64,000 nt of DNA from Planococcus sp. APC 4015 (GTDB lineage Bacteria; Actinomycetota; Actinomycetes; Actinomycetales; Microbacteriaceae), in contig JASDDH010000008.1 in NCBI GenBank assembly GCA_030407505.1, positions 62,001 through 126,000 of the forward strand, in the 5' to 3' direction. Positions 53,609 to 62,778 of the stretch are shown piece by piece (positions within the stretch are counted from its first letter, which is position 1; every line of letters starts with the position of its first letter). Below the pieces are notes generated by a model. That model was given only the letters and a program-made list of their open reading frames with translations, had not been told where the DNA came from and did not search any database. Both the position numbers and the translations under genes were made by a program.

Positions 53609-55504
53609 TCAGCCCGTCCGCTGGGTCACGCGCAGCCACACGAAGCCGTGCGCGCCGAGCGTCAGGCCCTCGGTGAGATCGACGAGCCCGCCCGCGACGA
53701 GGTCTTCGGCCATCGGATCGAAGCCCGACAGCGTGAGGGCGTCGACCGGGACGGGGTGATCGCCCACGTTCGCGAGCACCAGCACGTGCACGCCGTGCCT
53801 ACCGGGGCGAACGTAGGCGACGACCGAGTCGAGGTGCGCATCGAACGGCCAGAGCTCGTTGCCGGCGAACTCGGGGGTCGAGCCGCGCACGACGATGAGC
53901 TCATCGAATCGGCGGAAGACCCGGCCGGCCACGGTCGACACATCGGTGCGATCGTCGTACGCCGCGGGCCGTCGTGCACGGTGCACCCACCTGCTGTCGC
54001 CCGCCTCCGCGGGATTCTCGGCGTAGGAGTAGTCGTTGAGCTGGGCCACTTCGTCGCCGAGATACAGCAGCGGGATGCCGCCGGTCGACATCGCGATCGC
54101 GTGCGCGAGGATCACGCGGTCCTCTCCCCCGGCGTCACCCGCCTCGATGCCCGCCAGCGACGCGGTCGTGCCTGTCACGCGGGCATCCCCCGTCTTGGGG
54201 TTCTCCTGGAACGGCACGCCCCGGGCGAACGTGCCCTCGACGCGACCGACGTAGAAGTCGTTGAGGAACCGTCGGTGGAGGTAGCCGTCGATGCCGAGCT
54301 CGGCGGCATCCTCATCGGCGAAGGTCCACCCGATGTCGTCGTGGCTGCGCACGTAGTTGACCCACGACGTGCCGCCGGGCAGCGCGTGACGCCGCTCGAG
54401 CGCCTGCTGCAGCAGGCGACCATCGCGGGTGGCGAGGGCATCCCAGGTGAGTGCCATCTGCAGGGGGTTGTACGACAGCTGGCACTCGCCGGGTGAGATG
54501 TACTCGGCGACTTCGTCGGGGTGCACGATCGCCTCGGACTTGAACAGCAGGCTGGGCGCCGCCATGCGCAGCACGGCGTTGAAGGCCTGCAGGAGCAGGT
54601 GCGCCTCGGGCAGGGACTCGCAGGCTGTGCCCAGTCGCTTCCAGATGAAGGCGACCGCATCCATCCGCAGGATCTCGATGCCCTGGTTCGCGAGAAAGAG
54701 CATCTCTCCCGCCATCGCCTGGAACACCGCCGGATTGGCGTAGTTGAGGTCCCATTGGAAGTGGTAGAACGTCGCCCACACCCAGCGCCCGTCGGGCAGC
54801 TGCACGAACGATCCGGCGTGGTCGTCGGGGAAGATCTCCCGGGTGGTGCGCTCGTAGGCATCGGGCATCGTGCGGTCGGGGAAGATCAGGTAGAAGTCCT
54901 CGTACTCGGGCACGCCGGCGACCGCCTTCTGGGCCCACTCGTGCTCGTTGCTGGTGTGGTTGAAGATGAAGTCGACCACGAGCGAGATGCCGGCGACCCG
55001 CAGCTCTGCGGCGAGGTCGGCGAGCTCCTCCATCGTCCCCAGCGCCGGGTCGACGCTGCGATAGCTCGACACCGCGTACCCGCCGTCGCTGTTGCCCTCG
55101 GGACTCTCGAACAGCGGCATGAGGTGCAGATACGTCAGCCCGAGTTCGCGGAAGTAGGGGATCTGCGCCCGGATGCCGGCGAGACTGCCGCCGTAGCGGT
55201 CGACGTAGCAGACGCCCCCGAGCATGCGCTGCGACTCGAACCAGGTCGGCGTGGCCTCGCGAAGCCTGTCCAGCGTCTTGAGTTCGATCGACCGCGTCGC
55301 CCACGACCGCTCGGCGAGCGCGAGCAGGTCTCGCAGGCTCTCGTACGCATGCGGATGCTCGCCGTAGAGGCGCCGGAAGAGGTCGTGCAGCCTCGGCAGA
55401 TGGGTCTCGACACGGACGACGAACTCGTCATCGACTCGGTCGTCCTTCAGTCCGCCGACGATCCTCGCGATGTCGACCGCAGCATCTTCGCTCAGCCTGG
55501 GCAT
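53609..55504 (-). CDS. Amylosucrase (GH13 subfamily 4)
   Basis: 631 residues from ATG 55504 (GTGGAACGC upstream); a GTG at 55513 is the alternative. N-terminal helical domain of about 90 residues, then the barrel with DGGYAVSSYR, VVDFIFNHTSNEHEWAQ, nucleophile Asp in EILRMDAVAFIWK, acid/base Glu in LLFKSEAIVHPD and YVRSHDDIGW. These blocks agree almost word for word with the Neisseria polysaccharea enzyme. Makes alpha-1,4-glucan from sucrose with release of fructose; a sucrose-hydrolase function is the alternative. No signal peptide, so cytoplasmic. Confidence 0.93.
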   Translation of the reverse strand: MPRLSEDAAVDIARIVGGLKDDRVDDEFVVRVETHLPRLHDLFRRLYGEHPHAYESLRDLLALAERSWATRSIELKTLDRLREATPTWFESQRMLGGVCYVDRYGGSLAGIRAQIPYFRELGLTYLHLMPLFESPEGNSDGGYAVSSYRSVDPALGTMEELADLAAELRVAGISLVVDFIFNHTSNEHEWAQKAVAGVPEYEDFYLIFPDRTMPDAYERTTREIFPDDHAGSFVQLPDGRWVWATFYHFQWDLNYANPAVFQAMAGEMLFLANQGIEILRMDAVAFIWKRLGTACESLPEAHLLLQAFNAVLRMAAPSLLFKSEAIVHPDEVAEYISPGECQLSYNPLQMALTWDALATRDGRLLQQALERRHALPGGTSWVNYVRSHDDIGWTFADEDAAELGIDGYLHRRFLNDFYVGRVEGTFARGVPFQENPKTGDARVTGTTASLAGIEAGDAGGEDRVILAHAIAMSTGGIPLLYLGDEVAQLNDYSYAENPAEAGDSRWVHRARRPAAYDDRTDVSTVAGRVFRRFDELIVVRGSTPEFAGNELWPFDAHLDSVVAYVRPGRHGVHVLVLANVGDHPVPVDALTLSGFDPMAEDLVAGGLVDLTEGLTLGAHGFVWLRVTQRTG

Positions 55505-55593
55505 GCGTTCCACTCTGGTGCACGCCGGCGCGACTCGTCCAGAACGGGCGCTCGGCGCGCCGAGACGTCAGCGATCTGCACGATGATGGGTCG

Positions 55594-56745
55594 GTGCTGC
55601 TCGCGTTCGCCGGACTGGGGCTACTCGCCGTCGGCGGGGTCGCCGTGCTGGTCGGCGTGCTCCCGCCCGACTCCGTCGCCGCGATCGCGGGCGAGGTGTG
55701 GCCGATCCTGGCCTTCGTCGTCGCGATCACGATCGTGGCCGAGCTCGCGGCGAAGGCGGGCCTGTTCGACGTCGCCGCATCGCTGCTCGCGAGCGTCGCC
55801 CGCGGGCGGACCCTCCTGCTGTGGCTGCTGGTCGTCGTCCTCGCCGTCGTTGTGACGACGTTCCTCTCCCTCGACACGACCGCCGTGCTCCTCACGCCGG
55901 TGGTGATCGGGCTGGCGCGGTCGCATCGACTCGATCCCCTCCCGTTCGTCTTCACCACCGTCTGGCTCGCCAACACGGCATCCCTCGTGCTGCCCGTGTC
56001 GAACCTCACCAACCTGCTCGCCGTCGCGCGGATCGACGACGGAAGCGTCGCAGCCTTCGTCAGCCTCCTCGGCCCATCGGCTGCGGTCGCGATCATCGTC
56101 TCGACGCTCCTGCTCTTCCTCCTCCACCGCCGCCGATTGCGCGGGCGTCACACCGAGGCGCCAGCACCGAGCATCAGCGATCCCGTGCAGCTGAGGATCA
56201 CCGCAGTGGTCGTGGTGGCGCTCCTCCCCCTGCTGGCGAGCGGGATGCCGCCCTGGGTGCCCGCTTCGGGTGCGGCGGCACTGCTCCTGGCCCTCTTCGC
56301 GTGGCGATCGCCGCGCGCCGTCCGACCGTCGCTCGCGCCGTGGCCTCTGCTGATCTTCGCGTGCGGGCTGTTCATGGCGGTCGCTGCGCTCGAGGCGGCG
56401 GGGTCGCGCGCTGTTCTGACCGCGTTCGCCGGCACCGGCGGAACCCTGCCCGATCTGCTGCGTCTCGCCGGCTCGGGCGTGCTCGCATCGAACATCGGCA
56501 ACAATCTGCCCGCGTTCCTCGCGCTTCAGCCTCTCGGAGACACGCCGGAACGCCTGGCCGCCCTTCTGATCGGAGTGAACGCCGGACCGCTCATCACGCC
56601 GTGGGCATCGCTGGCGACGCTGCTCTGGTACTCGAGGATCTCAGCCGCCGGCGTCGAGTTCTCCTGGCGACGGTTCGTGGCGTTCGGGCTCGTCGCGGTT
56701 CCCGTGACCGTCACCTGCGCGGTTCTTCCGCTCGCCCTGCGATGA
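55594..56745 (+). CDS. ArsB/SLC13-type membrane transporter
   Basis: 383 residues from GTG 55594; about ten to eleven membrane helices. Motifs of the ion-transporter superfamily: FLSLDTTAVLLTPVVIGLA in the first half, WLANTASLVLPVSNLTNLLAV, and GVLASNIGNNLPAFLAL in the second half, the paired hairpin sequences of ArsB and anion/Na+ symporters. No arsR or arsC nearby, so arsenite export is possible but not indicated; an organic or inorganic anion is equally likely. Divergent from the amylosucrase gene. Confidence 0.85.
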   Translation: MLLAFAGLGLLAVGGVAVLVGVLPPDSVAAIAGEVWPILAFVVAITIVAELAAKAGLFDVAASLLASVARGRTLLLWLLVVVLAVVVTTFLSLDTTAVLLTPVVIGLARSHRLDPLPFVFTTVWLANTASLVLPVSNLTNLLAVARIDDGSVAAFVSLLGPSAAVAIIVSTLLLFLLHRRRLRGRHTEAPAPSISDPVQLRITAVVVVALLPLLASGMPPWVPASGAAALLLALFAWRSPRAVRPSLAPWPLLIFACGLFMAVAALEAAGSRAVLTAFAGTGGTLPDLLRLAGSGVLASNIGNNLPAFLALQPLGDTPERLAALLIGVNAGPLITPWASLATLLWYSRISAAGVEFSWRRFVAFGLVAVPVTVTCAVLPLALR

Positions 56746-56785
56746 CTGCGTGGATGAAGGCGAACCTGACCATATGCTGTGAGCC

Positions 56786-57178
56786 ATGAACCTCTTCACA
56801 ACCGTCATGGACACACCTGAGTACACCGCCGCCAACACCGTGTGGATCATCCTCGGCCTGGCCTGGTACATCCTCCTCGTCGTCGCCCTCTGGAAGGTCT
56901 TCACGAAGGCCGGCTACCCCGGATGGCTCGCCATCATCCCGATCGTGAACACCTTCGTGCTCGTGAAGATCGCCGGCTACTCCGCATGGATGGGGCTGCT
57001 GTACCTCATCCCGATCGTGAACATCGTGTTCCACATCATCGTCTCCCTGCGCATCGGCAAGGGATTCGGCCAGAGCACCGTCTTCTCGGTGTTCCTGCTC
57101 TGGCTGTTCTCCGCGATCGGCTTCCTGATCCTCGGCTTCGGTTCGGCCACCTACGACAAGGCGCGCGTCACGACCTGA
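56786..57178 (+). CDS. DUF5684-domain membrane protein
   Basis: 130 residues with three or four membrane helices. Family pattern KVFTKAGYPGWLAIIPIVNTFVLVKIAGYS is plain. Found in many actinobacteria and bacteroidetes, sometimes beside signal peptidases; function unknown. A TATGCT box at 56773-56778 ends 7 bp before the ATG, suggesting a leaderless transcript. Confidence 0.85.
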   Translation: MNLFTTVMDTPEYTAANTVWIILGLAWYILLVVALWKVFTKAGYPGWLAIIPIVNTFVLVKIAGYSAWMGLLYLIPIVNIVFHIIVSLRIGKGFGQSTVFSVFLLWLFSAIGFLILGFGSATYDKARVTT

Positions 57179-57194
57179 GACGTCGTCGACGAGG

Positions 57195-57219
57195 TGCCCC
57201 CGGTCCTGCACCGGGGGCA
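57195..57219 (+). terminator. Hairpin after the DUF5684 gene
   Basis: TGCCCCCGG / CCGGGGGCA, perfect 9-bp stem with a 7-nt loop, 16 bp after the stop and followed by TCTTCG. It also marks the end of the high-GC, typical-codon part of the window. Confidence 0.8.
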
Positions 57220-57902
57220 TCTTCGCGTGAACCAGGACCGCCCGCTCGGAGTCGTAACCGGGTTGCGTTCCGGACGCAGAAAGCCCCGGCGGAACCTGAC
57301 TTCCTGCTCGACCTCCGATAGGCCGCCAGAGCGTTCGGAGGCATCACTTTGGCAGGGCCTCGATTTGCCCGTCAGGGGCGTATTCCTGCACGTCAGGAGG
57401 AGCTAGAACACTCCGCCCACCGCATCAACGGATGTCGCGGTACGTGCTGAGTACACGCGTCTCGTGACGCCGCCGGGACCTGGGTCGCCTGTGCTCCGAC
57501 CCACAACCGCTATCGTCCGTCGGCGCTTCGGCCGGAGGAGGTTTCTGGGTGCGCCATTGTTGTTTGGCAGCTCCGAGCCAACGGGATCATCGACCTGCGG
57601 AACAATAGCGTGACGCGCGGAGGAACGGAGCCGGATGCTTGTGCCCGCACGTCGCCTGTCGTCAGCCAAACGATGGTTTTGAGGTCATTCTTCGACTTTC
57701 GAATCGTGTTTGCAGTGGGGCGGATGCAGCGGGAGACCACCGGCTCCAAAGCCTCCCCGCTACAGCCACACCCAGGCACTCGTGGAGTTTTCTCGTGAGT
57801 TCATGCCACCATCAGCGAGGTGGCGTCGTCGCGATCGCCTAATGAACTTGACCAACATGAGCCAGACCGATGTCTGACGTAGCGCGGCGGAGGAAGTTGT
57901 CG
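57220..57902. other. Gene-poor stretch at a composition change
   Basis: About 680 bp. Short open frames exist on both strands but none has a recognisable protein, codon bias or ribosome site. Visible structures: TTGGC-N8-GCCAA near 57564-57581, GCCACC-N8-GGTGGC near 57810, and a TTGACC hexamer at 57845-57850 that may be the -35 of the following gene. No tRNA, integrase or transposase remnant identified. Confidence 0.5.
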
Positions 57903-58784
57903 ATGAGTGACGAAAGCCTTCTTCAAGAGGGGGCCGCGCCCCAGATGCTAGCCACAGGCGCGGTCTGGAGCGAAGGCCCTCTATGGGTCCCCAGCACCAA
58001 GACTGTGCGGTGGAGCGACATCCCAAATGATCGCATCCTGCAGTGGGACAGCGTGACCGGTGCGGTGTCCGTGTATCGCGACAAGGTCGAGTACACAAAC
58101 GGGCGCGTTCTCGACTCAGATGGCACCGTGGTGCAGTGCTCTCACGGCAGGCGGCGCTTGGAACGGGAGTTTCCGGACGGGTCGATCGAAGAGATCGTTT
58201 CCCGTTGGGACGGCAGGCGGCTGAACTCGCCCAATGATGTCGCACTCGCACTCGACGGTTCGTACTGGTTCACCGATCCCGACTACGGCATCAGCCAACC
58301 CCGCGAAGGGCATCCTGGCGAGCTCGAGTACGGCGCTCGATGGGTTTTCCGGTGGTCGGTTGAGGACGGCCTTCGTCCCGTCATCACGGACATGATCCAG
58401 CCGAACGGCATCGCCTTCTCTCCGAGCGGTGAGACTGTGTACGTCACCGATACAGCCGTTGGAGAAGACGATTCGGGTCACTGGATCCGCGCATACGACG
58501 TGGCGGATCACGGCCTGAACGCGCAGGGGGGGAGTCTCTTCGCAACGATCCACAACGGCCTCCCAGACGGTATCGCTGTTGATGAGAGGGGCCGCGTATG
58601 GTCATCGGCAGGTGACGGGGTGCACGTGTTCTCCCCGGGCGGGTCCGAAGTGCTCTTCGTGCCGGTGCCCGAGGTGGTGGCAAACGTCTGTTTCGGCGGC
58701 GAAGACGGAACCGACCTGTTCATTGCCGCGACGACGAGTTTGTATCGTCTCAGGACATTGACTCGAGCGCATCTAGCCGAGTAG
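57903..58784 (+). CDS. SMP-30/gluconolactonase family protein
   Basis: 293 residues from ATG 57903, chosen for GGAGG 9 nt upstream over an ATG at 57870 without a ribosome site. Beta-propeller lactonase: metal Glu in GAVWSEGPLWVP, Asn in LNSPNDVALALDGSYWFTDPDYG, Asn in MIQPNGIAFSPSGETVYVTDT, Asp in GLPDGIAVDERGRVW. Hydrolyses a sugar lactone to the acid. Points toward a leftward sugar-uptake and dehydrogenase operon, so it probably works on the lactone made by that dehydrogenase. Third-position bias is weaker than in genes to the left. Confidence 0.9.
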   Translation: MSDESLLQEGAAPQMLATGAVWSEGPLWVPSTKTVRWSDIPNDRILQWDSVTGAVSVYRDKVEYTNGRVLDSDGTVVQCSHGRRRLEREFPDGSIEEIVSRWDGRRLNSPNDVALALDGSYWFTDPDYGISQPREGHPGELEYGARWVFRWSVEDGLRPVITDMIQPNGIAFSPSGETVYVTDTAVGEDDSGHWIRAYDVADHGLNAQGGSLFATIHNGLPDGIAVDERGRVWSSAGDGVHVFSPGGSEVLFVPVPEVVANVCFGGEDGTDLFIAATTSLYRLRTLTRAHLAE

Positions 58785-58869
58785 ATCCGCACCGGCCCGC
58801 GTATCGGGCGTGGGGGAGAGCCGGCTCGGCTTGCATCCTCCGCGAGCGAGCATAGCTACGCTGCGGAGT

Positions 58870-59775
58870 TCAGTCCTTCACCGATCCTGCTGCCAGTCCG
58901 CTGGTGATGTACTTCTGGAACACGACGAATACAACGATGAGTGGGATGGCGACGATCGTAGACGCCGCCATGAGAGGGCCCCATTGCGTGCCGTACAGGC
59001 CGATGAAGGAGTTGAGCGTGACCGTCACTGGCTGCATTTCACGCTCCGTCGTGAGCGTGAGCCCAAACACGAACTCTCCCCACGCCATCACGAAGGCGAA
59101 CACCGCCACAGTAATCAAGCCGGGCTGGATAAGAGGGAGGACGATGCGAAAAAAGGCCTGGAATCTCGTCGCACCGTCGACTGCGGCGGCCTCTTCGAGT
59201 TCCTTCGGAATCGTGAGATAGAACGGCCGCAGTACGATCACCGCAAAGGGCAACGTGCCTACCGTGTTGGCGAGGATCAGGCCGGGATAGGTGTTCACCA
59301 GCCCCCACTGTGAGAACAAGGCGAACATCGGCAGCGCGATGTTGATCGCCGGCAACAGCTGCGCCACGAGGAAGGGTAGAAGCAGCAGCCCTGTCCACCG
59401 TAGGCGGAGGCGCGCCATCGCGTAGGCGGCAGGCGCCGCCAAGGCAAGCGTCAGTACGGTGGCTCCGACACTGATGATGAGGCTGTTTCCGAGCGCACGC
59501 ATCATGAGCGGGTTGTCGAAGACGGCGACGGAATAGTTGCTGAAATCGGCTGGGATCGGGATCCACGTCGGCGGGCTAGTGAACAGCTGGTCAGGCGACT
59601 TCAGCGAGGTCGATACGAGCCAGTAGAGCGGAAACAGGAATGCTCCGACGACGAGCACGGCGATTGCGGTCAGGTGCCACTTTGGGCGCCCTGAGCGCGA
59701 TGCGCGACGAGATTGTCGTCGATCGGATGTGACAAGCGTCTCTGTCATTGTGACGGATCGCGTCGAGGTACTCAC
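58870..59775 (-). CDS. Carbohydrate ABC transporter permease (MalG type)
   Basis: 301 residues from GTG 59775, 4-bp overlap with the first permease; an internal ATG nine codons later is an alternative start. Six helices, EAA loop EEAAAVDGATRFQAFFRIVLP, tail AAGSVKD. Last gene of the right-hand operon. ATPase not encoded in the window. Confidence 0.93.
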   Translation of the reverse strand: MSTSTRSVTMTETLVTSDRRQSRRASRSGRPKWHLTAIAVLVVGAFLFPLYWLVSTSLKSPDQLFTSPPTWIPIPADFSNYSVAVFDNPLMMRALGNSLIISVGATVLTLALAAPAAYAMARLRLRWTGLLLLPFLVAQLLPAINIALPMFALFSQWGLVNTYPGLILANTVGTLPFAVIVLRPFYLTIPKELEEAAAVDGATRFQAFFRIVLPLIQPGLITVAVFAFVMAWGEFVFGLTLTTEREMQPVTVTLNSFIGLYGTQWGPLMAASTIVAIPLIVVFVVFQKYITSGLAAGSVKD

Positions 59776-60731
59776 AGCGTGGTGTCCTCTCTCCTGCGAA
59801 GCCAGAGGTAGACCACCGACAGCAGCAACGGGATGATCAGCAGGATGTTCGCAGCCGCGGCACCATCACCGAAGCGGAAGTACTCGAACGACAGTTTGTA
59901 GACCTCGATCGACAAAACATTCGTGGCACCTGCGGGTCCGCCAGCCGTCATGACATAGATGAGGTCGAAGACCTTGAACGTGTGCACGAACCCGAGCAGT
60001 AGGGCAATGATGATGACGGGCCTCATCATGGGCACCGTGATTTTCCAGAACCGCTGCCACGCCGAGGCGCCGTCGAGACTCGCCGCCTCGTAAAGCTGAG
60101 CAGGAACACCCTGCAGGCCGGCATAGAGAAGCATCATGTGAAATGGGATGCCGATCCAGATGTTGGCGATGATGACGGCGACGAGGGCGGTGTTCGGGTT
60201 CACCAGCCACGGTTCGGACGTCGGAAGGCCGATGAGCCCGAGGAAGGCGTTGAAGAGCCCGTAGCTGCCACTGAATATCCATCGCCAGAGGCTCGCCGAG
60301 ACGACAGCGGGAAGTACCCACACGACGAGCATGAGAGCTCGGAGCACTCCCGACAGCGGGAATCCCCTGTTGAAGAACAGTGCGAACATGAAGCCGATCG
60401 AGTGCTGGAACACCAACGACCCGACCGTGAATACCAGAGTGATGATCAGCGACGGCAGGAATGCCGGCGACGTGAGGAACTGGACGTAGTTCTCCAGTCC
60501 GACCGCCGCCGCGCCGCCCGTGAGGAAGTTGCCCGCGTTTACATCGAACAGGCTCAGATTGAACGTGTAGACGAGCGGATAGATCATAAACAGCGCAAGG
60601 AAGATCACAGCTGGTAAGGCGAAGCTGTACCTTCCGAGAACATCAAGCAGACCGGGGCCGCGGCGGCGCACGCCCCGGGCGGCCGGCCCGAAGCCGGCCA
60701 CCCGCGGGTCTGTGCGTGTATCCAGGGTCAT
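59772..60731 (-). CDS. Carbohydrate ABC transporter permease (MalF type)
   Basis: 319 residues, start overlapping the binding-protein stop (ATGA). Six helices, EAA loop YEAASLDGASAWQRFWKITVP. Forms the channel with the MalG-type partner encoded directly downstream. Confidence 0.93.
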   Translation of the reverse strand: MTLDTRTDPRVAGFGPAARGVRRRGPGLLDVLGRYSFALPAVIFLALFMIYPLVYTFNLSLFDVNAGNFLTGGAAAVGLENYVQFLTSPAFLPSLIITLVFTVGSLVFQHSIGFMFALFFNRGFPLSGVLRALMLVVWVLPAVVSASLWRWIFSGSYGLFNAFLGLIGLPTSEPWLVNPNTALVAVIIANIWIGIPFHMMLLYAGLQGVPAQLYEAASLDGASAWQRFWKITVPMMRPVIIIALLLGFVHTFKVFDLIYVMTAGGPAGATNVLSIEVYKLSFEYFRFGDGAAAANILLIIPLLLSVVYLWLRRREDTTL

Positions 60732-61987
60732 TGCGGCAGCAGCGGAGCGATCGCGTCGGCCGCGGTCGCAAGAGCCGCTTCGGAGTCCGCGGCTCCAGTC
60801 ATCCGGGACTGGAGGGCGATGACAATCTGGTCGGCGATCTCGGCGTACGCGGGCCCGTAAGCGCGCGGGCGGGCGACCTGCAGCTGATCGGTGAACGTCC
60901 CGATGAGCTCGTCGTCAGGGAATGGGTCGACGTCGTTGCGGGTCGGCAGGCTACCGCCCGCGACATTCATCTTCGTCACGTTTTCCGGCTCCTGAAGGAA
61001 CTCCAGCACATTCCATGCCGCATCCTCGTTGGGGCCGGCCATGATCATGTAGTTCTCACCGCCAGTCACCGATGCCTCTTCTGATCCGGCTGGCAGGAGC
61101 GCCACGCCATAGTCGAGGTCAGGCGCTTCCGCCGCGAGGAACGGCAACTGCCATGGTCCGTTGATCATCATCGCAGCGCGACCCTGACCGAATTCCGCGG
61201 CGACGGTCGCCTGATCCCAGTTGAGCGCCTCCCGCGAAACGCTGCCCGCGTCCATCAATCCAGCCCAGTAGTCCAGCGATGCCACGGCGTCGTCGGAGGT
61301 CAGATCGAACAGGTCCCCGCCGCTCTGCCATAGAGCCGGAAGGAATTGGAAAACCGCCTGCTGGTTGTTGATTGCGGAGTATGCGAACCCATAGCGCTCG
61401 GGGGTGGTGAGTTCCGCGGCGACCTCCTCCATCTCATCCCACGTTGTGGGCGGCTCGAGACCGGCCTCCTCGAGGATCGCCGTGTTGTAGAAGAGCGCAA
61501 GGCAATTGGCCGAGATGGGCAGCCCGTACACGCTGTCCTCGTACGTCGCCGAGGCGATGAGTCCCTCAGGGTACTCAGCCAGCTGTCCCCATTCCGCGAG
61601 CTTCTCGTCGAGGTTGGCGGCGATGCCGAGCTCTGCGAACTGCTGGTGGTCGGGACTGTTGATGACGACGACATCAGGGAGGGAACCCGCGCCAGCCGAC
61701 TGCAGCAGGCTCTGCTTGAGGTCCGCGTACGCGATGAATTCGCGTTCGATGGTGACGTCGGGATTCGCCTCCTGATACTCGGCCAGTAGCTCCTCTAGAG
61801 CTATAGCCGGTGCACCCTCGGGCGGGTAGTAGTCCCACCACGTTATGGTCACAGGGCCCGAATCGGGTTCAGCTGATGGTGCCGCAGTGCCGCCCGGGGC
61901 GCAGGCGACGAGGCCGCCGAGCGCGACGATAGTCGCGGCGGTGATCGCCGACGCCCGTAAGACGTGACGTCGCGTAGATGGAGACAT
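60728..61987 (-). CDS. Carbohydrate ABC transporter substrate-binding lipoprotein
   Basis: 419 residues from ATG 61987 with AAGGAAG upstream; an earlier in-frame ATG has no such site. Twin-basic-like start (STRRHVLRAS), hydrophobic core and lipobox LVACA, then SBP_bac_1 fold: VTITWWDYYPPEGAP, DVVVINSPDHQQFAELG, FGQGRAAMMINGPWQLP. Binds an oligo- or monosaccharide derivative for the two permeases downstream. Confidence 0.92.
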   Translation of the reverse strand: MSPSTRRHVLRASAITAATIVALGGLVACAPGGTAAPSAEPDSGPVTITWWDYYPPEGAPAIALEELLAEYQEANPDVTIEREFIAYADLKQSLLQSAGAGSLPDVVVINSPDHQQFAELGIAANLDEKLAEWGQLAEYPEGLIASATYEDSVYGLPISANCLALFYNTAILEEAGLEPPTTWDEMEEVAAELTTPERYGFAYSAINNQQAVFQFLPALWQSGGDLFDLTSDDAVASLDYWAGLMDAGSVSREALNWDQATVAAEFGQGRAAMMINGPWQLPFLAAEAPDLDYGVALLPAGSEEASVTGGENYMIMAGPNEDAAWNVLEFLQEPENVTKMNVAGGSLPTRNDVDPFPDDELIGTFTDQLQVARPRAYGPAYAEIADQIVIALQSRMTGAADSEAALATAADAIAPLLPQ

Positions 61988-62031
61988 GTGCGTTACTTCC
62001 TTCATCGTTGACGGAATCGGACTTGTACTAT

Positions 62032-62778
62032 TCATCGGGTGTTGCTGTCGAGGTGCTCGTCGAGCCACGTGCGCGAGACACCAAGACCGTCGGCGAGTGA
62101 CGCGTCGGACTCTTCGTCGATACACAGCCAGCCGTCGAACTCCACGTCCGCGAGGGCAGCCAGAATGCCATCGAGATCGAGGTCGCCGCGGCCGACGAGA
62201 CGCCACTCGCCATCCGCGTAGTCCTTCAGGTGGACGTTGTCGATGATGGGCGCGAACTCGCGAATGAAAGCGGGGATGTCTTGCACCCCACTCTTGGCGA
62301 GGTGCGCGGTGTCGACGGTCAGGCCAATGGATCCAGGCGTCGCGGCACTCCAGAACTCGATGACATCTTGCGGGAGCATCACTGGCTGATCGAAGTGGTG
62401 GTGTAGCGACAGGGCGATTCCGGATTGTTGGGCGCGTTCACCGTGAACAGACAACTGCCGGGCGAGTCCTGCTCGTTGGTCAGCTGTGACGCCCTCACGA
62501 GACCGGTTGTGGCAGAACACCAGGAGCTTCGAGCCGACGGCCGCGGCGAAATCGATGACGCGAGTGAGGCGGTCGTCGTCTAGCTCATCGAAGTAGACGA
62601 GGCCTTCCGAAGCTCCTGGGCCGCCGGCAGTACGGGCGAGGAAGTCATTCGGATTGTCGACCCACGGTATGAACTGCCCAGTCTTCAGCTGGAGCGCGTC
62701 GTATCCTGCGGGACCGAATTCGCGCAGTAGTACGTCGAACTCGTGGGTCGCGACCGGCTTCGAGAAGGCGATCCGCAT
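62032..62778 (-). CDS. Sugar phosphate isomerase/epimerase (TIM barrel)
   Basis: 248 residues from ATG 62778, overlapping the dehydrogenase stop (TGATG). AP-endonuclease-2 barrel with metal-site residues in LSLHHHFDQP, GLTVDTAHLAKSG, NVHLKDYADGEW and LCIDEESD. Small version of the fold, similar to hydroxypyruvate isomerase or inosose dehydratase relatives. Ends 44 bp before the binding-protein gene. Confidence 0.87.
   Translation of the reverse strand: MRIAFSKPVATHEFDVLLREFGPAGYDALQLKTGQFIPWVDNPNDFLARTAGGPGASEGLVYFDELDDDRLTRVIDFAAAVGSKLLVFCHNRSREGVTADQRAGLARQLSVHGERAQQSGIALSLHHHFDQPVMLPQDVIEFWSAATPGSIGLTVDTAHLAKSGVQDIPAFIREFAPIIDNVHLKDYADGEWRLVGRGDLDLDGILAALADVEFDGWLCIDEESDASLADGLGVSRTWLDEHLDSNTR

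Noticed and set aside
55551..55564. Perfect palindrome CTCGGCGCGCCGAG between amylosucrase and transporter genes
   Set aside because: Short and made only of GC-rich dinucleotide steps; expected by chance often in this DNA and not paired with a second copy.
55594..56745. Call as arsenite efflux pump ArsB
   Set aside because: Fold fits, but no arsR, arsC or arsA is nearby and the SLC13-type anion carriers fit equally well.
57220..57902. Search for a tRNA, integrase or transposase remnant marking an insertion point
   Set aside because: No cloverleaf, T-loop consensus or transposase motif could be found by eye; border left undefined.
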